NCBI RefSeq assembly: GCF_001552715.1
Contig: NZ_BCRS01000013.1
Location: 1 to 61,220 of the forward strand
Direction: 5' to 3'
Length of the DNA: 61,220 nucleotides
DNA from: Mycolicibacterium vaccae NBRC 14118 = CIP 105934
GTDB lineage: Bacteria; Actinomycetota; Actinomycetes; Mycobacteriales; Mycobacteriaceae
Under the pieces are notes generated by a model. It was not told the origin of the DNA. It did no database searches and was given only the letters and a program-made list of their open reading frames with translations. The stretch's first letter is position 1; each line of letters begins with the position of its first letter. The position numbers and the translations under genes are program-made. Shown here piece after piece: positions 1-8,744 of this stretch.

Positions 1-836
1 GGCGGGGCTTCGGGCTCGGGCGCACGCGGGGCCGCGGTGGCGGGCTTGGGCGGAGCGACGCGCTCGACGGTCGGCTCGGTCACCGCGCGGGCCATCTGCG
101 GGGCGGGATCGTCCGGCGTCAGGCTCATGCCGACCGCGACAGACAGGGACACCACGAATGTCACCACCGCGGCGGCCAGCACCGACACCAGCGTCGCCGT
201 CGGCGACAGCCTGCGCCGCTTCGGCGCGGCCTCGGCGTCCAGGATCGACACCGCCGAACCGGACGCCAGCGCCGCTCCGCGGGCCAGCGCGAGCTCGGCC
301 TCGGCCGCAGTGACCACCGGAACCTCGAGGCGTTCCTCGACAGCGGCCACCACGCCCGCGACGTCACCGGAACCGACCACGAAGACTGCGTCGGGATCCA
401 GGCCGTCGACGTCGGCGAGTGTGGACGGGTCGACGCGGTCGGCCGTCACCCCGTCCGGGGTCACCGCGGCGATCACCGAGGCTCCCGGCTCGGCGACGCA
501 CACCACCACGCGTTCCAGGCCGGCGAGGTCGGCGATACCGCAGGCCAGCGCTTCGGCGGCTTCGACGTCGGACACCGCGATCACGTTCTCGACCGCGCGG
601 TCGGTCAGCGCCTGCCAGACGGCGCTTGCGATGCGCTCCGCGTCGCTGGTCCAGGTCAACCCGAGGGCGTGCACCGGCCGGTCCAGCAGCGCGCCCACCA
701 GGGTTTCGGCACTGAAAGCAGGGTCGACGGGAACGGTGCCGCGGTCAACGGTGCGGCTCTCTGCGCCCGTCGCGTCGTCGACGAGGACCCAGCGGATCGA
801 TGACGCCGTCATCGACAAACCGAGTACGAGGTCCAT
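1..836 (-). CDS. DUF7159 family membrane protein (3' end outside window)
   Basis: Mycobacterial protein of unknown function. The N-terminus MDLVLGLSMTASS starts at 836 and the first ~200 residues form a soluble domain rich in Val and Ala, reading like a degenerate actin/ATPase-type fold. A single transmembrane segment lies at about residues 210-235 (LVSVLAAAVVTFVVSLSVAV). After it comes a Pro/Ala-rich extracytoplasmic tail that is still open at base 1, so the gene is partial. The topology (cytoplasmic N-domain, one helix, proline-rich outer tail) is what the family shows. The function is unknown, and a link to the neighbouring pseudogene is not suggested. I am confident of strand and start, less so of the family label. 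Confidence 0.8.
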   Translation of the reverse strand, partial: MDLVLGLSMTASSIRWVLVDDATGAESRTVDRGTVPVDPAFSAETLVGALLDRPVHALGLTWTSDAERIASAVWQALTDRAVENVIAVSDVEAAEALACGIADLAGLERVVVCVAEPGASVIAAVTPDGVTADRVDPSTLADVDGLDPDAVFVVGSGDVAGVVAAVEERLEVPVVTAAEAELALARGAALASGSAVSILDAEAAPKRRRLSPTATLVSVLAAAVVTFVVSLSVAVGMSLTPDDPAPQMARAVTEPTVERVAPPKPATAAPRAPEPEAP

Positions 837-1083
837 GTATTAGCTACCAATCTTCCTGAGACTGGTTCTCGACATTACCGCGACCGCCCGCGAGCGCACA
901 GTCGCCGGCACCCCGGACCCCGGGGGCTCCCGGGCACTCCCCTGCCGAGATTGCATCTACGCAGGGGTTTTGCGCCCGGACGCCGCATGGAATGCGGTTT
1001 CGGCGAAGAGGTCAGTCCGACAAGCGGAGGCGGGCCACCTCGGCGGCGCCGTTGCCGGTGATCAGCCACAGCGCGGTCAGGCT

Positions 1084-1860
1084 CTCGATTTCGACGAGCA
1101 CCGAGATCACCGCCGGATCATGCAGCAGGCGTTCACCCGCACCGCGCTGAACGGCTATCTGGAGCTCATGCAGCCCAGTATCGACCGGATGCTGAGCACA
1201 TGGCCTGCGGCACAGACACTTCCGTTCTACGACGCGATCAAACACCTGCTCCCCGAGCAGGCCACCGAGGTGTTCGTCGGCGCCCCCCTGGGTCCCGAAT
1301 CCGACCGGTTGTCCGCCGATTTCCACGCCACGGTGCGAAGACTACTTCCGCAAGCAGCTTCCCGACCGCCGCGCTGATCCCGGCAACGACCTGTTCTCGA
1401 TGCTGTGCGGCAGCCGCGATGACGACGGCGTGCGCTTCAGCGATCAGGACATCGTCAACCACATGATCTTCCTGCTGATGGCCGCCCATGACACCAGCGC
1501 GATCGCGCTGTCCATGCTCGCCTTTGAACTGGGCCGGAACATCTAGTGGCAGAACGCGTTACGCGAGGAGGCCTGGGCCGTCCCGACGATGCCCCCGCCG
1601 GCACGTTGTTCCGGCAGGCCGTGAAAGACACCGAGGTCGCCGGCTATTACCTCCCGCGGAAGTGTCAGGTGGCCATCAAGGTCTACGCGTCGATGCGGTT
1701 GCCGAACTGGTGGGACAACCCGGACCAGTTCGATCCCGGTCGGTTCACCTCCGGACGTGGTGGGCACGACGTCAGCCGCTATGTGTTCGCACCGTTCGGC
1801 GGCGGCGCGCACAAGTGCATCGGCCAGCAGTTCGCCGACATGACAGTCAAAGCGGCAACC
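1084..1860 (+). pseudogene. Decayed cytochrome P450 (CYP136-like?)
   Basis: Three reading-frame pieces together spell a P450. At 1084-1330 comes the C-helix region (FDEHRDHRRIMQQAFT). After a frameshift and short deletion near 1335, the segment DYFRKQLPDRRADPGNDLF leads to the I-helix oxygen-activation motif AAHDTS. An in-frame TAG stands at 1544-1546. After another frame change the heme loop appears (FAPFGGGAHKCIGQQFAD, near 1785-1845). The N-terminal third, the K-helix ExxR and the C-terminus are missing. Family P450s have 400-490 residues; fewer than 260 recognisable codons remain. It cannot make a working enzyme. The CYP136 resemblance is from memory of the C-helix motif and is uncertain. 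Confidence 0.88.
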
Positions 1861-2094
1861 TGGGTGTGGATACGGCCGCGGCCGCCAGTTGACTGCCGGC
1901 GTCGCTCCTGGACTCCGGTCCGGGCCCGCCGAAAGTGCATTCCGGTAGGTCGTGACTCGGACTTTGCCCTCCTGGAATGCACGTTCGGCGAGGACAGGCG
2001 CGGGAATCGGGCGCGGGAGAGAAACTCAGCCGCGACGCTGTTCCGCGCGCGTTCAGAGGGCTACCGTCGAAGGTATTCGATGAAGGAGTTCGTC

Positions 2095-2217
2095 ATGGGC
2101 GACGACCACAAAATCTCAGAAGCACTCAAGCACAAAGGCTGCAGGTGCCGCTGCGCCGGCTGCAAATCCGAGGGGCACTGCCACAACGTCGCCGCCGGTT
2201 GCAACGTACCGCGGTGA
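2095..2217 (+). CDS. Cys/His-rich 40-residue mini-protein, putative metal binder
   Basis: Small gene with AAGGAG six bases before ATG 2095. The 40-residue product has six cysteines (16, 18, 20, 23, 29, 36) and four histidines (5, 13, 28, 30), arranged as GCRCRCAGC, then GHCH and a last AAGC. The spacing CxCxCxxC...HCH is typical of metallothionein-like or zinc-binding mini-proteins, but it does not match the mycobacterial metallothionein MymT as I remember it. No signal peptide is visible. Flanking DNA is a P450 pseudogene and a convergent dehydrogenase, so it stands alone. Metal binding is inferred from composition only. Confidence 0.55.
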   Translation: MGDDHKISEALKHKGCRCRCAGCKSEGHCHNVAAGCNVPR

Positions 2218-2255
2218 CCAGCCTCAGCGTCTAGTTCGCCGCTGATCGCGCAGGG

Positions 2256-3209
2256 TCAGATGGGGGTGACGAGTTCGCCCGTCTTCAGGTAGCTGTCGAG
2301 GTTGCGCAGGGTGAGCGCTTCCATCGCCGCCCGGGTCTGCACCGTGCCGCTGCCCACGTGGGGCAGTAACACGACGCTCTCGAGGGCGAACAACTCCTCG
2401 GGCACCTGCGGTTCGTCGGCGAAGACGTCGAGGCCCGCCCCGGCCAGCCGACCCTCCACCAGCGCCGAGACGAGTGCGTCCTGGTCGACGACGCTGCCGC
2501 GGGCGATGTTGATCAGATACCCGTGCGGGCCGAGCGCGTCGAGAACATCGCGCCCGACCAGCCCCCGGGTGCCGTCACCGCCGGCGGCAGCCACGATCAG
2601 CACATCCACCGTCGAGGCCAGCTCCACGGGCGACGCCGCGTAGCCGTACGGCGAATCCGCTACCTCGCGGCGGTTGTGGTAGCTGATCGCGCAGCCGAAA
2701 GCGCTGAGCCGCAACGCGATCGCCGTGCCGATCCGGCCCATCCCGAGGATGCCGACGTTGGTGTTGCTGACCTGGCGGGTCAACGGGTACATGCCCTCCA
2801 CCGGCCAACGACCCTCCCGCACATAGCGATCCGCGGCCGAGAACCGGCGCAGCGTGTCGATCATCAGGCCCACCGCGGTGTCGGCCACACAGTCGGTGAG
2901 CACGTCCGGCGTATTACTCACCGCGACCCCGCGGGCCGCCGCGGCGTCGACGTCGACGGTGTCGTAACCGACGCCGAAGTTCACCACCGCACCCAGATTG
3001 GGCAGCGACTGCATCAGCGCGGCATCCACCCCGGTGCGCCCCGACGTGACGATCGCGGTGATCTCGGCGCCGCGCTCAGTGAGGAACTCGGTGCGTTCGG
3101 CAAGGTCGGTGGGCAGTTGCCACGCCGCATAGTCCTCGGCCAGTGTGCGGGCCAGGGACGGCATCAGCGGCCCGACCTGCAGGACGCAGCGATTCTGTGC
3201 GGTGCTCAT
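2256..3209 (-). CDS. D-isomer-specific 2-hydroxyacid dehydrogenase (NAD(P)-dependent)
   Basis: 317 residues, normal for the family, which reduces 2-ketoacids such as glyoxylate or hydroxypyruvate in the cytoplasm. The nucleotide-binding GMGRIG is at 156-161 in a Rossmann domain. The catalytic triad is visible as Arg237 (ARGSVV), Glu266 (DEPQ) and His284 (LPHVGSG). The start at 3209 (MSTAQN) is chosen because homology begins there; the frame stays open upstream only as antisense to the next gene. It is divergent from the DUF2855 gene, with 81 bases between the two starts holding both promoters. Substrate specificity cannot be read from the sequence; glyoxylate/hydroxypyruvate reductase is the most likely type. 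Confidence 0.9.
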   Translation of the reverse strand: MSTAQNRCVLQVGPLMPSLARTLAEDYAAWQLPTDLAERTEFLTERGAEITAIVTSGRTGVDAALMQSLPNLGAVVNFGVGYDTVDVDAAAARGVAVSNTPDVLTDCVADTAVGLMIDTLRRFSAADRYVREGRWPVEGMYPLTRQVSNTNVGILGMGRIGTAIALRLSAFGCAISYHNRREVADSPYGYAASPVELASTVDVLIVAAAGGDGTRGLVGRDVLDALGPHGYLINIARGSVVDQDALVSALVEGRLAGAGLDVFADEPQVPEELFALESVVLLPHVGSGTVQTRAAMEALTLRNLDSYLKTGELVTPI

Positions 3210-3290
3210 AGTCCGACCCACGGTACGGCCACGTTCGGATACCGGTCTACGTCCTGTTTCGTCGCGCTCATCACCGTTACCATCGACTCG

Positions 3291-4376
3291 ATGACGACCC
3301 GGCTCGAAATCCAGCGCCGCGACATCCGACAGACGCACTGGCAGGACGCCCCGTCCCCCGCCCTGGGCGACGGCGCGGTCCGGATGCGCATCGACAAGTT
3401 CGCACTGACGGCCAACAACATCACCTACGCCGGCCTCGGCGACCTGATGAACTACTGGCAGTTCTTCCCGACCGGCGATCCGACCACCGGCTCGCTCCCG
3501 GCATGGGGATTCGCCACCGTTGCGGAGTCGCGCCGGCCCGGAGTGGAGACCGGGGACCGCTTCTACGGCTACTACCCCGTGGCCGACGAGGTCGTCCTCC
3601 AACCCGATCCGGTCGACGACGCCGGGTTCACCGACGCCGCCGAGCACCGCAACGCCCTGCACCCGATCTACAACCGCTACGTGCGCTGCAGCACCGATCC
3701 CGGATACGTCGCCGCCTACGAGGACCACCAAGCCCTGCTGCGGCCGCTGTTCTCCACATCGTTCATGCTCGACGACTTCCTGACCGAGAACCGGTTCTTC
3801 GGCGCCGACACCGCGATCCTGTCCAGCGCGTCGAGCAAGACCGCCTACGGCACCGCGTTCTGTCTGTCGCGCCGCGCCGGTGCGGCGCGGACCGTCGGGC
3901 TCACCTCGACGGCGAACCTGGACTTCGTCCGCTCGCTGGGCTGCTACGACGACGTCCTGACCTACGACGACATCGACTCCCTGCCCGAGACGTCCGCGGT
4001 GTACGTCGACTTCAGCGGCAGCACGTCGACGCGGGCCGCGGTTCACCACCGGCTGGGTGAGCGGCTGGTCTACGACTGCGCGGTCGGCGGCACGCACTGG
4101 GACAGCCTCGGCCGTGACGACGATCTGCCCGGTCCCGCCCCCGTGCTGCTCTTCGTCCCCGACCGGCTGACCAAGCGCATCGCCGACTGGAGCCGGGCCG
4201 GCCTGCTGGAGCGCCTGGCGGGCGCGTGGCTCGCGTTCATGGAACCGGTCACGCGCACCGGCGATCCGTGGCTGACCGTGGTGCCGGGGCACGGCCCGGA
4301 CGCCGTCGACGCCTGCTACACCGCGTTATTGGACGGCGCGGTCCCCGCCCGCGAAGGCCACGTCCTGTCGGTGTGA
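3291..4376 (+). CDS. DUF2855 family protein
   Basis: 361-residue soluble protein of the DUF2855 family. The order of motifs is family-like: an N-terminal strand region ending in ANNITYAGLGDLMNYWQFFP, a central GWG-type region (PAWGFATV), then SSASSKTAYGTAF and a C-terminal Rossmann-like part. The fold resembles medium-chain dehydrogenases without an obvious zinc site, and no reaction is established. Start ATG 3291 follows directly on the family N-terminus. It shares a divergent promoter region with the 2-hydroxyacid dehydrogenase. Its last 51 bases overlap the convergent AraC gene, so both coding ends are constrained. Family call is from memory of the motif pattern. Confidence 0.85.
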   Translation: MTTRLEIQRRDIRQTHWQDAPSPALGDGAVRMRIDKFALTANNITYAGLGDLMNYWQFFPTGDPTTGSLPAWGFATVAESRRPGVETGDRFYGYYPVADEVVLQPDPVDDAGFTDAAEHRNALHPIYNRYVRCSTDPGYVAAYEDHQALLRPLFSTSFMLDDFLTENRFFGADTAILSSASSKTAYGTAFCLSRRAGAARTVGLTSTANLDFVRSLGCYDDVLTYDDIDSLPETSAVYVDFSGSTSTRAAVHHRLGERLVYDCAVGGTHWDSLGRDDDLPGPAPVLLFVPDRLTKRIADWSRAGLLERLAGAWLAFMEPVTRTGDPWLTVVPGHGPDAVDACYTALLDGAVPAREGHVLSV

Positions 4377-5285
4377 AGCCGTGCGCGCGAACTCCGTCGG
4401 CGAGCATCCCGCCACCCGGGCGAACGCGGTCGTGAACGCGGTCGCCGACTGGTAGCCCACCTGCTGCGCCACCTGCGCCACCGACGGCCTCTCTCGCCGG
4501 AGAAGATCCTTGGCCAACGCCACCCGCCACTCCAGCAGATACTGCATCGGGGGCACTCCTATTGTCCGCGTGAATCTTTGAGCGAACACCGCCCGCGACA
4601 CCGCCGCTTCCCGGGCGAGCCGCTCGACGGTCCAGCCGTGCCCGACGTCGGCGTGCAGTCGCCGCAAGGCCGGCGCGAGCACCGGGTCGGTCAGTCCGGC
4701 GATCAGACCACGCTGCGGGACACCGAGATCGGTGGCGGTGTGCACCCGCATCGCTTCGATCAGCAGCACCTCGACCAGCCGCTGCAGGATCACGTCACGG
4801 CACGCGCCGTCGGCGTCGGCTTCCTCGGTGATCAGCTCGACGAGGCGGTGCAGGCGCTGTGCTCCCGGTCGGTCGGCGCGCACCAGGATCGACGGCGGCA
4901 GCAACGCGACCAGCAATGCCGCATTCGCCGGGTCGAACCGGAAGTAGCCGCCTAGCATGCGCATGGTGACCGCGTCCGACTCCGCGCCGTGCCGGGTATG
5001 ACGTGAATGGTCAAGCGCGCTGGGTGTCGGGGTGATGTCCCGATCGGCTCCCAGCGTGAACCCCGGGGTCTGCGGCAGCAGCAGGAAGTCGCCGGCACCC
5101 AACTCGACGGTGTCGAGACCGTCGGCGTCCAGCCGGCACGAGCCCTCCAGCATCAGACAGAACGCGGGACCGCCGAACCGGGGCTTGCGTACGCTCCACC
5201 GGCCGCCGCCGGATATGACCTTCGGCAGCACCGCCTCCGGCCGCAACAGCGACATCAGCACTTCCATCGGATCGGCGTCGCCCAC
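4326..5285 (-). CDS. AraC-family transcriptional regulator with cupin ligand domain
   Basis: 319 residues. The N-terminal half (about 1-190) is a cupin-type sensing domain, recognisable by the LEGSCRLDADG and GAGDFLLLPQ strands. The C-terminal ~100 residues contain two helix-turn-helix motifs, with WTVERLAREAAVSRAVFAQRF first and PSVAQVAQQVGYQSATAFTTAF second. The pattern is that of AraC/XylS proteins that act on aldehyde or aromatic stress genes. It lies 55 bases downstream of the SDR gene on the same strand and overlaps the end of the convergent DUF2855 gene, so the SDR gene or its own promoter is the likely target. Alternative in-frame starts (MEVLM) exist a few codons on. Confidence 0.9.
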   Translation of the reverse strand: MGDADPMEVLMSLLRPEAVLPKVISGGGRWSVRKPRFGGPAFCLMLEGSCRLDADGLDTVELGAGDFLLLPQTPGFTLGADRDITPTPSALDHSRHTRHGAESDAVTMRMLGGYFRFDPANAALLVALLPPSILVRADRPGAQRLHRLVELITEEADADGACRDVILQRLVEVLLIEAMRVHTATDLGVPQRGLIAGLTDPVLAPALRRLHADVGHGWTVERLAREAAVSRAVFAQRFTRTIGVPPMQYLLEWRVALAKDLLRRERPSVAQVAQQVGYQSATAFTTAFARVAGCSPTEFARTASHRQDVAFAGGDRAVQ

Positions 5286-5340
5286 CCCGCCGACGTTAGC
5301 GTGTCATCACCCGCGCGTGGCACGGGTCGGGACAGCGCAA

Positions 5341-6075
5341 TCAGGCCAGCGCCACCGCATCGGCTCCAGCTGGATACTTGAGCCGGTCGGAGGTGTCGGT
5401 GGCGGCGAGAAAGACGACGTCGGCGACGTCCTGTGGGGTGGTCACCATCCCCGGCGTTTCGAACGACGCCATCACCGGTGCGGCGAACGCCTCGTACTCG
5501 CCGGGAATCAGATCCGCCATCCGGTGAGAACCGTTGTGGGCGAACCGGGTCGACGGACCGTACCCGGGAGCCACCAGCTTGACCCGCACGCCGAAGAACC
5601 CTAGCTCCAGCGCCAGCGAGCCCGTGAAACCCTCGACCGCCGACTTGCTCGCCGTGTACGCGGCGGCCAGCGGCATCGCCGCCAGGGTGACGCTCGAGGT
5701 GACGTTGACGATGGCGCCGGATCGCCGCGCCCGCATCTGCGGTATGACCGCCTGCGTCGTCCTCATCACGCCGAACGTGTTGGTCTCGAACAGCTCCCGG
5801 ATGGTCTGCGACGGAGTGGCCTCGAACGCGCCGACGGCGCCGATCCCGGCATTGTTGACCAGCACATCGATCGGGCCCGCGGCCTCGACCGCTGCGGCGA
5901 CGCTGTCGGGATCGGTCACGTCGAGCGCGACGATGCGCAGCCGGTCCGACGGGGGAAGCACGCCCTCGCGCGGAACGCGCATGGTGGCCACGACATTCCA
6001 GCCTTCGTCAAGGAAGCGTTGAGCCGTCGCCAGACCGTAACCCGACGAGCAGCCCGTGATAAGCACTGTGTTCAT
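5341..6075 (-). CDS. Short-chain dehydrogenase/reductase
   Basis: Classical SDR of 244 residues. The cofactor motif is TGCSSGYG at 7-14, NNAG lies at 74-77, and the catalytic set is Ser127/128, Tyr140 and Lys144 in YTASK. The cofactor loop (TMRVPREG) has Arg and no acidic residue after strand 2, which favours NADP(H). It sits between a UDP-sugar-dehydrogenase homologue upstream and an AraC regulator downstream, all on the minus strand. The 75-base gap upstream suggests its own promoter is possible. Substrate unknown. Confidence 0.9.
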   Translation of the reverse strand: MNTVLITGCSSGYGLATAQRFLDEGWNVVATMRVPREGVLPPSDRLRIVALDVTDPDSVAAAVEAAGPIDVLVNNAGIGAVGAFEATPSQTIRELFETNTFGVMRTTQAVIPQMRARRSGAIVNVTSSVTLAAMPLAAAYTASKSAVEGFTGSLALELGFFGVRVKLVAPGYGPSTRFAHNGSHRMADLIPGEYEAFAAPVMASFETPGMVTTPQDVADVVFLAATDTSDRLKYPAGADAVALA

Positions 6076-6150
6076 GAACGAAAGTCAAGCCGCCACAGGC
6101 TCTGCGAGCAACGCCGCAGCGTCCGGAAGTCCTTCGCGATCGTCTTGCGA

Positions 6151-7590
6151 CTAGCCGGCGCCGGCCACCTCACCCCACGACTCGAGCCGCTGCATGACGA
6201 TCTCAGTCCACACCTTCGATGTCGAGATCGACTGGCTCTGCACAGGATGCCCGCCTTCGGCAGCGGCCACCGGCCTGCCCATCCCGCGGTACTCCCACCC
6301 GGCACCTCGCCACAGCTGAGGATCCAGCCAGTTCCTGCCGTCGATGATCCTTCGGCTGCCCACCACGCCGTCCAGGTCTGCCGGACGCAGGTCCCGGAAC
6401 TGCTGCCACTCGGTGAGTACCAACACCGCATCAGCACCCTGGCAGGCTTCGACGGCGTCGCCCGCGTAGTCGAAGTTCGGGAACACACCGCGCGCATTGT
6501 CCATCGCGTACGGATCGAAGACGCTCACCGAGGCGCCTTCGGCGTGGAGGTGGCCGGCCACGTTGAGCGCGGGCGAGTCGAGGACGTCATCGGAATCCGC
6601 TGTGTACGCCGCCCCCAGTACCGCGATCCGTGCTCCCGTGAGCCGGCCGCCCAGCACGCTGCTGGTCAACTCGACCATCTTCGACCGGTGTCGCACGTTG
6701 ATGCTGTCCACCACGCCGAGCAGTGCCAGCATCTCGTCAGACCCGGCCTGGCCGGCTCGGGCCATGATCGCGCGGACGTCGCCGGGCAGTGCTCCCCCGT
6801 AACCAACCCCGGCTTCGAGCAGATTCCGCCCGATCCGCCTGTCACGTCCCACCGCATCGGCGACGACGCCGATATCCGCCCCGACGCCGTCGCACATGTC
6901 GGCAACGGCATTGGCAAACGAGACCTTCATCGCCACAAAGGCGTTCGTCACCGACTCAACCATCTCCGCGGTGGCCAGGTCGGTGACCAGAAATGGCGTG
7001 CCCGCATCGACGAACCTGGCGTAGACAGCTCTGAGCACCCGTTCGGCGTAGTTCAGCCGATCGCTCTCGATGCCGAGCACGATCCGGTCCGGCGCCAGCG
7101 CGTCCTGCACCGCATGGCCCTTGCGCAGAAAATCCGGATTCCAGCCCACGTTCACGGCATAGCCGGCCGGCGCCAGGTGCCTGATCCGGGCGCTCACCTG
7201 CCTGGCTGTGCCCACCGGTACGGTCGACTTCCCGATGACCACTGCCGGGCTGGTTAATCGGGGCGCCAACTCGTCGATGGCCGCGTGCAGCGCACCGAGG
7301 TCCGCACCAGGCCCGCCGTATTTCTGCGGGACCGGCACCGTGAGGAAGTGGATTGATGCGAGTGCAACGGCCTCATCGTAGGAGGACGTGAAGGACAACC
7401 GGGAATCGTCCAGATGCCGCCGCAGCAGCTCCGCCAATCCTGGTTCGTAAAAAGGTAATTCACCGTTGCGTAGCCGGTCGAGCCGGCCGGCGTCGGGGTC
7501 GACCACCTCGACGTCGTGCCCGAGTTCGGCCATGCAGGCCGCGTGCGTGACACCGAGGTGGCCGGCACCGAACACCGCGATCCGCGCCAT
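6151..7590 (-). CDS. UDP-glucose 6-dehydrogenase homologue lacking the catalytic cysteine
   Basis: 479 residues with the full three-domain layout of UDP-glucose dehydrogenases: N-terminal NAD fold (VFGAGHLGVTHA), central dimer helix with NAFVAMKVSFAN, and C-terminal UDP domain. Real enzymes oxidise UDP-glucose to UDP-glucuronate through a Cys in GGxCxPKD. Here the loop reads GYGGALPGDVRA (residues 264-275): one residue is missing, no Cys is present, and the Lys is Gly270. The sugar-binding GAAxK is GAAYT (Thr330), and the usual Arg after the DD pair is Leu. The reading frame is intact and the rest is well conserved, so this looks like a retained non-catalytic homologue rather than a recent wreck. 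A LuxR-type regulator gene lies upstream on the same strand. Confidence 0.85.
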   Translation of the reverse strand: MARIAVFGAGHLGVTHAACMAELGHDVEVVDPDAGRLDRLRNGELPFYEPGLAELLRRHLDDSRLSFTSSYDEAVALASIHFLTVPVPQKYGGPGADLGALHAAIDELAPRLTSPAVVIGKSTVPVGTARQVSARIRHLAPAGYAVNVGWNPDFLRKGHAVQDALAPDRIVLGIESDRLNYAERVLRAVYARFVDAGTPFLVTDLATAEMVESVTNAFVAMKVSFANAVADMCDGVGADIGVVADAVGRDRRIGRNLLEAGVGYGGALPGDVRAIMARAGQAGSDEMLALLGVVDSINVRHRSKMVELTSSVLGGRLTGARIAVLGAAYTADSDDVLDSPALNVAGHLHAEGASVSVFDPYAMDNARGVFPNFDYAGDAVEACQGADAVLVLTEWQQFRDLRPADLDGVVGSRRIIDGRNWLDPQLWRGAGWEYRGMGRPVAAAEGGHPVQSQSISTSKVWTEIVMQRLESWGEVAGAG

Positions 7591-7811
7591 CCGCGCTCAG
7601 ACCCGTCCGAGATCGTCGGCGAGGCCGCCCGGCAAACACATGTGACAGTCCATGCTGGGCGAAACCCCTCTCCTGCAAGTGGATCCGGCTGGACCGGTGA
7701 GCGACGCCCTTGCGGATGCCTCAGCTAACGCTCCGACCACCCTGCTCACTATCCGGTCATACCGGCGAGGGGTACATAGACCTTTGGAGCCAATTTCGGC
7801 CCCGCACAGGA

Positions 7812-8744
7812 CTAGTTCTCTGACGCGGTCTCGGCGTACCGGACCGTCCGGAACCGGGCGGCAGCCTCGGCCCGATTGGTGACGCCCAGCTTCGTCAGGA
7901 CGCTGTGCACATGGTTCTTGACCGTGTGGACGGCGATACACAAGCGCTCGGCGATGTCCCGGTTCGACATCCCCATCTCAAGCAACCGGAGAATCTCGAC
8001 CTCGCGGGCCGTCAGGACTAGTTCCTTGGCCATCGGCTCGCGTGCCGACGCGAGGCTGGACAGCCGGCGCAGCAGGACCGCCGACACTTGCGGCGAACAC
8101 AGCATCTCACCGCGGGCAACCTTGGTCATCACCGTGAGCAGATCGTCGAACGATTCGGTGCGGAGGTGGTACCCGGCGACGCCGGCTTCCGCGCAGGCGA
8201 TGATCCCGTCGTCGTCGTCTTCGGCCATCCCCAACACGATCACCCGGGCGTGCGCGTTCATCTCGAACACCGCGTGTAACAGCACGACACTGTCGCGGGT
8301 GTTGATGTTGAGCAGCACGAGTCCGGCAGGCGCCGAGCTGAGCGCCGTGCACAGCGAAGGAAGATCCCAGGCGACCCCCACCGTCCGCGCGCCGTTGGTC
8401 CCGAACACCGCCGCCAGGTTCTCCCTGTTCAGGGTGCTGTCGTCGATGATCAGAACACTGGTGTCGTACAACGCGCGGGTACCGTCACCGGCCACGGCAA
8501 CACTGGGCGCGCCCTCGGTGATGTCCGGTATGGACACCGGCAGCGGCTGCCAGGGCAGACCACCACGCACCGTGTCGCGGAGCGGACTCATCCCGATCGG
8601 ACGCTGGTACACACATTCGGCCGCCGCGCCGTGCCCGTCACGCCCCGGCCGTCTCCGCACCGCCACCAATGTCGAGCGTGGCCCGGCCCCCGCGTCAGCC
8701 GATTTAGCTGATGCCCGTTCAGTTTCCCCGACTCGGATTGACAT
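7812..8744 (-). CDS. LuxR/NarL-type regulator with degenerate receiver domain
   Basis: 310 residues: an unusual N-terminal extension of ~90 residues, a receiver-like domain (about 92-215) and a C-terminal LuxR helix-turn-helix (LTAREVEILRLLEMGMSNRD, then HTVKNHVHSVLTKLGV). The acidic pocket pair survives in LIIDDS. The phospho-acceptor Asp is Asn146 (LVLLNIN), the conserved Thr is Gly (VIVLGM), and the conserved Lys is Arg (GYHLRT). It should therefore act without phosphorylation or sense something else. No histidine kinase gene is adjacent. A GGTAGGA ribosome site sits just before ATG 8744. About 220 bases separate it from the UDP-glucose-dehydrogenase homologue downstream on the same strand. 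Confidence 0.88.
   Translation of the reverse strand: MSIRVGETERASAKSADAGAGPRSTLVAVRRRPGRDGHGAAAECVYQRPIGMSPLRDTVRGGLPWQPLPVSIPDITEGAPSVAVAGDGTRALYDTSVLIIDDSTLNRENLAAVFGTNGARTVGVAWDLPSLCTALSSAPAGLVLLNINTRDSVVLLHAVFEMNAHARVIVLGMAEDDDDGIIACAEAGVAGYHLRTESFDDLLTVMTKVARGEMLCSPQVSAVLLRRLSSLASAREPMAKELVLTAREVEILRLLEMGMSNRDIAERLCIAVHTVKNHVHSVLTKLGVTNRAEAAARFRTVRYAETASEN

Noticed and set aside
3210..4292. N-terminal extension of the 2-hydroxyacid dehydrogenase frame
   Set aside because: Homology starts at 3209; upstream codons are antisense to the DUF2855 gene.
6775..6812. Frameshift as the cause of the missing catalytic Cys
   Set aside because: The frame is continuous with conserved residues immediately on both sides (GVGYGG and DVRAIMARAG); the change is a one-codon loss plus substitutions.
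6019..7257. Long plus-strand frame opposite the UDP-glucose-dehydrogenase homologue
   Set aside because: Shadow of a conserved gene; no motif and no ribosome site.
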